Source: UBA2402 sp044371005 (lineage in GTDB: Bacteria > Planctomycetota > Phycisphaerae > Phycisphaerales > UBA1924). From it: 17,216 nt of DNA. How positions within the stretch are numbered: position 1 is the stretch's first letter; every line of letters begins with the position of its first letter. The notes under the pieces are model-generated. The model searched no databases. It was not told where the DNA came from and worked only from the letters and a program-made list of their open reading frames with translations. The position numbers and the translations under genes are program-made. Location: the NCBI GenBank assembly GCA_044371005.1, contig JBILUL010000101.1, positions 1-17,216 on the forward strand, in the 5' to 3' direction. Below are positions 14,519 through 17,216 of this stretch, piece after piece.

Positions 14519-16588
14519 ATGATGTCCAAGAGTGGTTTTATCAGCGCTTCGGTTCTGGTCTGCATCGCAGGCCAGGCAATGGCTCAGATCGACGGCAAGT
14601 TCACTGATGCTGCGGAACGCGCCAAGTACGGCGCGGCCAAGTGGGTCAGCACCAACACGACCGGCTGGGGCGATGCTGGCCCGGCCAATCCTTGCGATCC
14701 CAACGGTACCGGTGGTGATCCCGCCGCGGTCGGCACGGGTATCGAGTTCAAGATTCCCCTGGCTTCCATCGGCAGCGCCGCGGGCAACGTCCGCCTGCTG
14801 GCCTTCATCAACGGCCAGGCCCACGACTACGCCAGCAACCAGTTCCTTCCCGGCCTGCCCGCGGCGTCGGGCAACCTGGGCGGCGATGGCACCGGCAACT
14901 ACACCGGCAACCTCGCCACGCTGAACCTCGCCACCATCGCTGGCAATCAGTTCCTCTCGGTCAACCTGGCGACGCTCGCCTCTGCGACCCCCACCATCGA
15001 CGGCACGCTTGATGCAGCCTACGGCACCGCCAAGGCTCTTCAGACCAACCGCACCGGCTTCGGCAACGCCACCAACGGTCTGCAGACCGCCAACGGCAGC
15101 GAACTCGACGGCATGTACGTCTGCAAGGATGCCGACAACCTGTACGTCTTCATCAGCGGCAACGCTGAGAGCAACTTCAACAAGTTTGAGTTCTTCATCG
15201 ACACCGATGAAGCCACCAACGGCCAGAACCCCATCGCCACGACCAGCCCCGATGTTGACTTCGGTGCTCTCGGCAAGCTCAACGGCATGACCTTCGATGC
15301 CGGCTTTGCTCCCGACTACTACATCACCTTCGGCTGCGGCGGCGGCAATCCCGACTACTACCCCAACTTCGCCGTCATCAACACCTCCGATGGCGGCTAC
15401 ATGGGCAGCAACATCGCCGGCAACGGTGAAGGCATCCTCGAAGGCGGCAATAACCGCGGCATCGAGATCGCTCTCAACAACAGCAACACCGCTGGCGTCG
15501 CTGGCGGATGCCCGCCCCCGGCTGGCAACGCCGACAATGCCAACGGCAGCGAAATCAATGCCGTCTACTCCTACGTTGAGGCCGGTCGCCTCTACGTGCT
15601 CGTCACCGGCAACCTCGAGTCCGGCGGCGGCACCCCCTGCGACGCAGGTGGCAACAAGCTCAACCTCTTCCTCGATGCTGACGGCGGCGATGGTCAGAAC
15701 GTCCTGGCCGCCAACAACGTCGACATCTCGTACGGCAACCTCAATCGCCTCGCTGGCCTCACCTTCGACGAAGGCTTCAGCCCCGATTACTGGCTCAGCC
15801 TCAAGACCGGCGGCTCCTCGGCCTACATGGTCATGGACGCCTCGGTCCTCCGCGCTGGCGGCAAGCGCATCAACGGTCTGGGTAGCCCCCTCGACTACGG
15901 TGCGTACGACGGCGGCATCAAGGCCAACTACAACCCCGTTACCTTCCGCGGCAACTTCGTTCCCTGCAACGGCAACCCCAGCGATCCCATGATCCAGGAC
16001 GGCTTCACCGCCAACCTGTACACGAACTTCGCTCCCCGCGCCGCTGCTGAGAGCCTTGCCCTCGACAACTTCAACCCGGTCGGCACCCCCGGCCTGCTCA
16101 GCTTCAGCGTCAACAACAGCAACTTCGGCGGCGTTCAGGGCACAGGCGGCAGCGTCGCTGATGCCGCCAACGTCACGACCGGCGTCGAGTTCTCGATCGA
16201 CCTCACCGAGGCCGGTTGGGACGGCCAGTCCTGCATCAAGCTCGGCGGCTTCGTCGCCAATGGCGATGCCACCTACGTGAGCAATCAGATCATCGGCGGC
16301 CTCCCCGGCACCGACACTGCCTCGCTCGCGGCTCCGGCTGGCATCAACTTCGTCAACATCGAAGGCGACCAGTGGGTCTATGTCTCCGGCGATTGCAGCG
16401 CTGGCCCCACCTGCCCGCCCTGTGCCGCTGACTTCAACCAGGATGGTGGCGTCGATGGCGGCGACATCGAGTCCTTCTTCACCGCCTGGGAATCCGGCGC
16501 ATCCTGCGGCGACACCAACCTCGACGGCGGCGTCGACGGCCAGGACATTGAAGCCTTCTTCTCCGTCTGGGAGAACGGCGGCTGCTAA
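14519..16588 (+). CDS. Large secreted protein with internal A-B-B-A repeats and C-terminal dockerin-type domain
   Basis: A 689-aa secreted protein. The signal peptide MMSKSGFISASVLVCIAGQA ends before MAQIDG. Two B units follow (about 192-276 and 342-432), each with NGSE(L/I)..., (N/R)LYV(F/L)(I/V)(S/T)GN, a Phe/Asp strand ending GQN, and (G/A)(M/L)TFD(A/E)GF(A/S)PDY. They are flanked by A units (about 72-149 and 553-624) with TG(I/V)EF(K/S)I, SNQ, GLPG-like and (A/E)G(N/D)Q blocks. The IDGTLDAAYG segment resembles a CBM9/DOMON-like sandwich. Residues 632-689 form a dockerin-type pair of calcium loops, D638-x-N-x-D642-GG-V-D646 and D665-x-N-x-D669-GG-V-D673, flanked by Cys632/Cys635, Cys663 and the final Cys689. 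Such domains are frequent at the C-terminus of Phycisphaerae surface proteins; the anchoring partner is not visible. Ligand unknown. Confidence 0.88.
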   Translation: MMSKSGFISASVLVCIAGQAMAQIDGKFTDAAERAKYGAAKWVSTNTTGWGDAGPANPCDPNGTGGDPAAVGTGIEFKIPLASIGSAAGNVRLLAFINGQAHDYASNQFLPGLPAASGNLGGDGTGNYTGNLATLNLATIAGNQFLSVNLATLASATPTIDGTLDAAYGTAKALQTNRTGFGNATNGLQTANGSELDGMYVCKDADNLYVFISGNAESNFNKFEFFIDTDEATNGQNPIATTSPDVDFGALGKLNGMTFDAGFAPDYYITFGCGGGNPDYYPNFAVINTSDGGYMGSNIAGNGEGILEGGNNRGIEIALNNSNTAGVAGGCPPPAGNADNANGSEINAVYSYVEAGRLYVLVTGNLESGGGTPCDAGGNKLNLFLDADGGDGQNVLAANNVDISYGNLNRLAGLTFDEGFSPDYWLSLKTGGSSAYMVMDASVLRAGGKRINGLGSPLDYGAYDGGIKANYNPVTFRGNFVPCNGNPSDPMIQDGFTANLYTNFAPRAAAESLALDNFNPVGTPGLLSFSVNNSNFGGVQGTGGSVADAANVTTGVEFSIDLTEAGWDGQSCIKLGGFVANGDATYVSNQIIGGLPGTDTASLAAPAGINFVNIEGDQWVYVSGDCSAGPTCPPCAADFNQDGGVDGGDIESFFTAWESGASCGDTNLDGGVDGQDIEAFFSVWENGGC

Positions 16589-16646
16589 GTCAGACTTCCC
16601 CCGATATCCGCCCGCGGGATCATCGGTGAACGTTTGAATCGAGATC

Positions 16647-16689
16647 GCGGCCCCGAACGGAGAGATCCGCTCGGGGCCGCTTCGTTTTT
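16647..16689 (+). terminator. Intrinsic terminator of the dockerin gene
   Basis: GCGGCCCCGA (16647-16656) pairs with TCGGGGCCGC (16671-16680), a perfect 10-bp GC-rich stem. An inner CGGA/TCCG pair lies in the loop, and TTCGTTTTT follows. It lies 58 nt past the stop codon. Confidence 0.92.
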
Positions 16690-16873
16690 GCCTTGCATGC
16701 ATGCTCGCCCCTGAGTGGAGTCTCCGTGGGCCACACATGAGTGCAGGACGCAGGGAAGCTCGGGAGCCAACTCCAGTTCTCCTTGTCGCCTTCTTGATCG
16801 GGCATCGTCTTTTCGGCTAGTCCAACACAACGTTCTTCCCGTGCTCTTTGGGCTCTTGTTCTGCCACTTTCCC

Positions 16874-16944
16874 CATCCTGTCAATCCTGTCCATCCATGT
16901 TCCCTTCTCTGCTGGGAACATGAATGAACAGGACCTGCAGGATG
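16874..16944. repeat. 31-bp imperfect inverted repeat with 9-nt loop
   Basis: The left arm, 16874-16904, is an imperfect reverse complement (25 of 31 positions) of the right arm, 16914-16944, around a 9-nt centre TTCTCTGCT. The outward arm ends are CATCCTG and CAGGATG. The left arm read on the minus strand contains ACAGGAT twice in tandem (ACAGGATTGACAGGATG). No transposase or T-run is adjacent. From memory, similar CAGGATTGACAGGATG strings recur in intergenic DNA of planctomycetes and other bacteria; that is not verified here. Confidence 0.75.
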
Positions 16945-17116
16945 CAAGGCGTGAAGAGTGACGGGGCAGTCTGATGTGCGAAAGACGCTCGGAGAATGCG
17001 TTCGCCCTGGCCCGGAACCCCAGGCAAGAAAAACCGGAAGGCCGCGCACAGGGCTTGCCACGACGGTCTTTCTCGGGGTGTACGGCGAACGACGAAGGCG
17101 ACGGACCAGAAACAAA

Positions 17117-17133
17117 CGATGCAGTGTGCATCG
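17117..17133. promoter_or_regulatory. Operator-like palindrome before the last gene
   Basis: CGATGCA-GTG-TGCATCG: perfect 7-bp arms with a 3-nt centre, 51 nt upstream of the ATG at 17185. It could be a regulator site or an mRNA leader hairpin. Confidence 0.35.
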
Positions 17134-17184
17134 AGCCCGCCGATCAACGCCTGATTCGCCGCGAGAAGGAAAGACAGGATTGCC

Positions 17185-17216
17185 ATGAAGACGATCAAGA
17201 CTCTGCTGTCCGCCGC
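17185..17216 (+). CDS. Start of a probably exported protein (cut by window edge)
   Basis: ATG at 17185 begins MKTIKTLLSA, a charged N-terminus followed by hydrophobic residues as in a signal peptide. AGGA (17176-17179) lies five nt upstream and AAGGAA a little further, so a ribosome-binding site is present. Only ten complete codons are visible, so no family can be assigned. It follows a secreted dockerin protein on the same strand, and another exported protein would fit. Confidence 0.55.
   Translation, partial: MKTIKTLLSA

Larger units (their letters stand above)
16690..17184. other. Intergenic segment without a supported gene
   Basis: About 495 bp between the dockerin terminator and the next start codon. 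Several minus-strand readings of 60-105 codons cross it, but they overlap one another, have no ribosome-binding sites and include the arms of an inverted repeat, so none is accepted. It contains the 31-bp imperfect inverted repeat at 16874-16944 and a small palindrome at 17117-17133. No tRNA was recognised. Confidence 0.55.

Noticed and set aside
14393..16738. 781-codon open frame on the minus strand opposite the dockerin gene
   Set aside because: It is the antisense of a gene with strong GC bias at third positions. The translation is low-complexity Ala/Val/Gly/Glu-rich without motifs, while the plus-strand product has a signal peptide, repeats and calcium loops.
16817..17131. Minus-strand frame of 104 codons containing MDRIDRMGK
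   Set aside because: The MDRIDRM string is just the translated CAGGATTGACAGGATG-type inverted-repeat arm; no ribosome-binding site and several competing frames.

Overview
The window is GC-rich (roughly 60-65% by eye) bacterial chromosome and looks like a member of the Planctomycetota, most likely class Phycisphaerae. The reasons are a secreted protein ending in a two-loop, Cys-flanked dockerin-type calcium repeat, a type II pseudopilin-like protein with a 'TDGH' tail, a beta-barrel protein of the kind common in planctomycetes, and an ispA-dxs-nadK isoprenoid neighbourhood. No phage, transposase, CRISPR array, rRNA or tRNA was recognised. The lineage is inferred from family resemblance, not from a marker gene.

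Region 1 (1-5871, all minus strand) is a housekeeping run. In transcription order it holds a 16S rRNA m5C methyltransferase (rsmB-like), a PTS EIIA(Ntr)-like regulator, a polyprenyl (farnesyl) diphosphate synthase (ispA), a previously hidden 49-codon ORF that overlaps the ispA stop by GTGA, DXP synthase (dxs), and the N-terminal part of NAD kinase (nadK), which is cut by the window edge. dxs makes the first MEP-pathway intermediate and ispA condenses its C5 products.

Region 2 (5991-9683) holds a plus-strand membrane sensor histidine kinase with no adjacent response regulator. It converges, with a 14-nt overlap, on a minus-strand pair: a GT2 glycosyltransferase and a protein resembling the bacillithiol enzyme BshC, coupled by a 13-nt overlap.

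Region 3 (9840-13630, minus strand) encodes cell-surface functions: a probable lipoprotein that joins a CBM9/DOMON-like domain to an endonuclease/exonuclease/phosphatase domain, an outer-membrane beta-barrel protein, and a pseudopilin gene that ends in a strong intrinsic terminator.

Region 4 (13631-17216) starts with an 888-bp, locally AT-richer divergent intergenic region with hairpins and tandem repeats. A large secreted dockerin protein with an internal A-B-B-A repeat layout follows, then its terminator, an intergenic segment with a 31-bp imperfect inverted repeat, and the first codons of another probably secreted protein.

The most unusual signals are: 21 perfect copies of the palindrome GCCGCGGC (about 1.7 expected from composition alone), reminiscent of cyanobacterial HIP1; the hidden ispA-dxs small ORF; the GT2/BshC-like pair; the 31-bp inverted repeat; and the structured leader of the dockerin gene. 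No complete novel system can be claimed from sequence alone.
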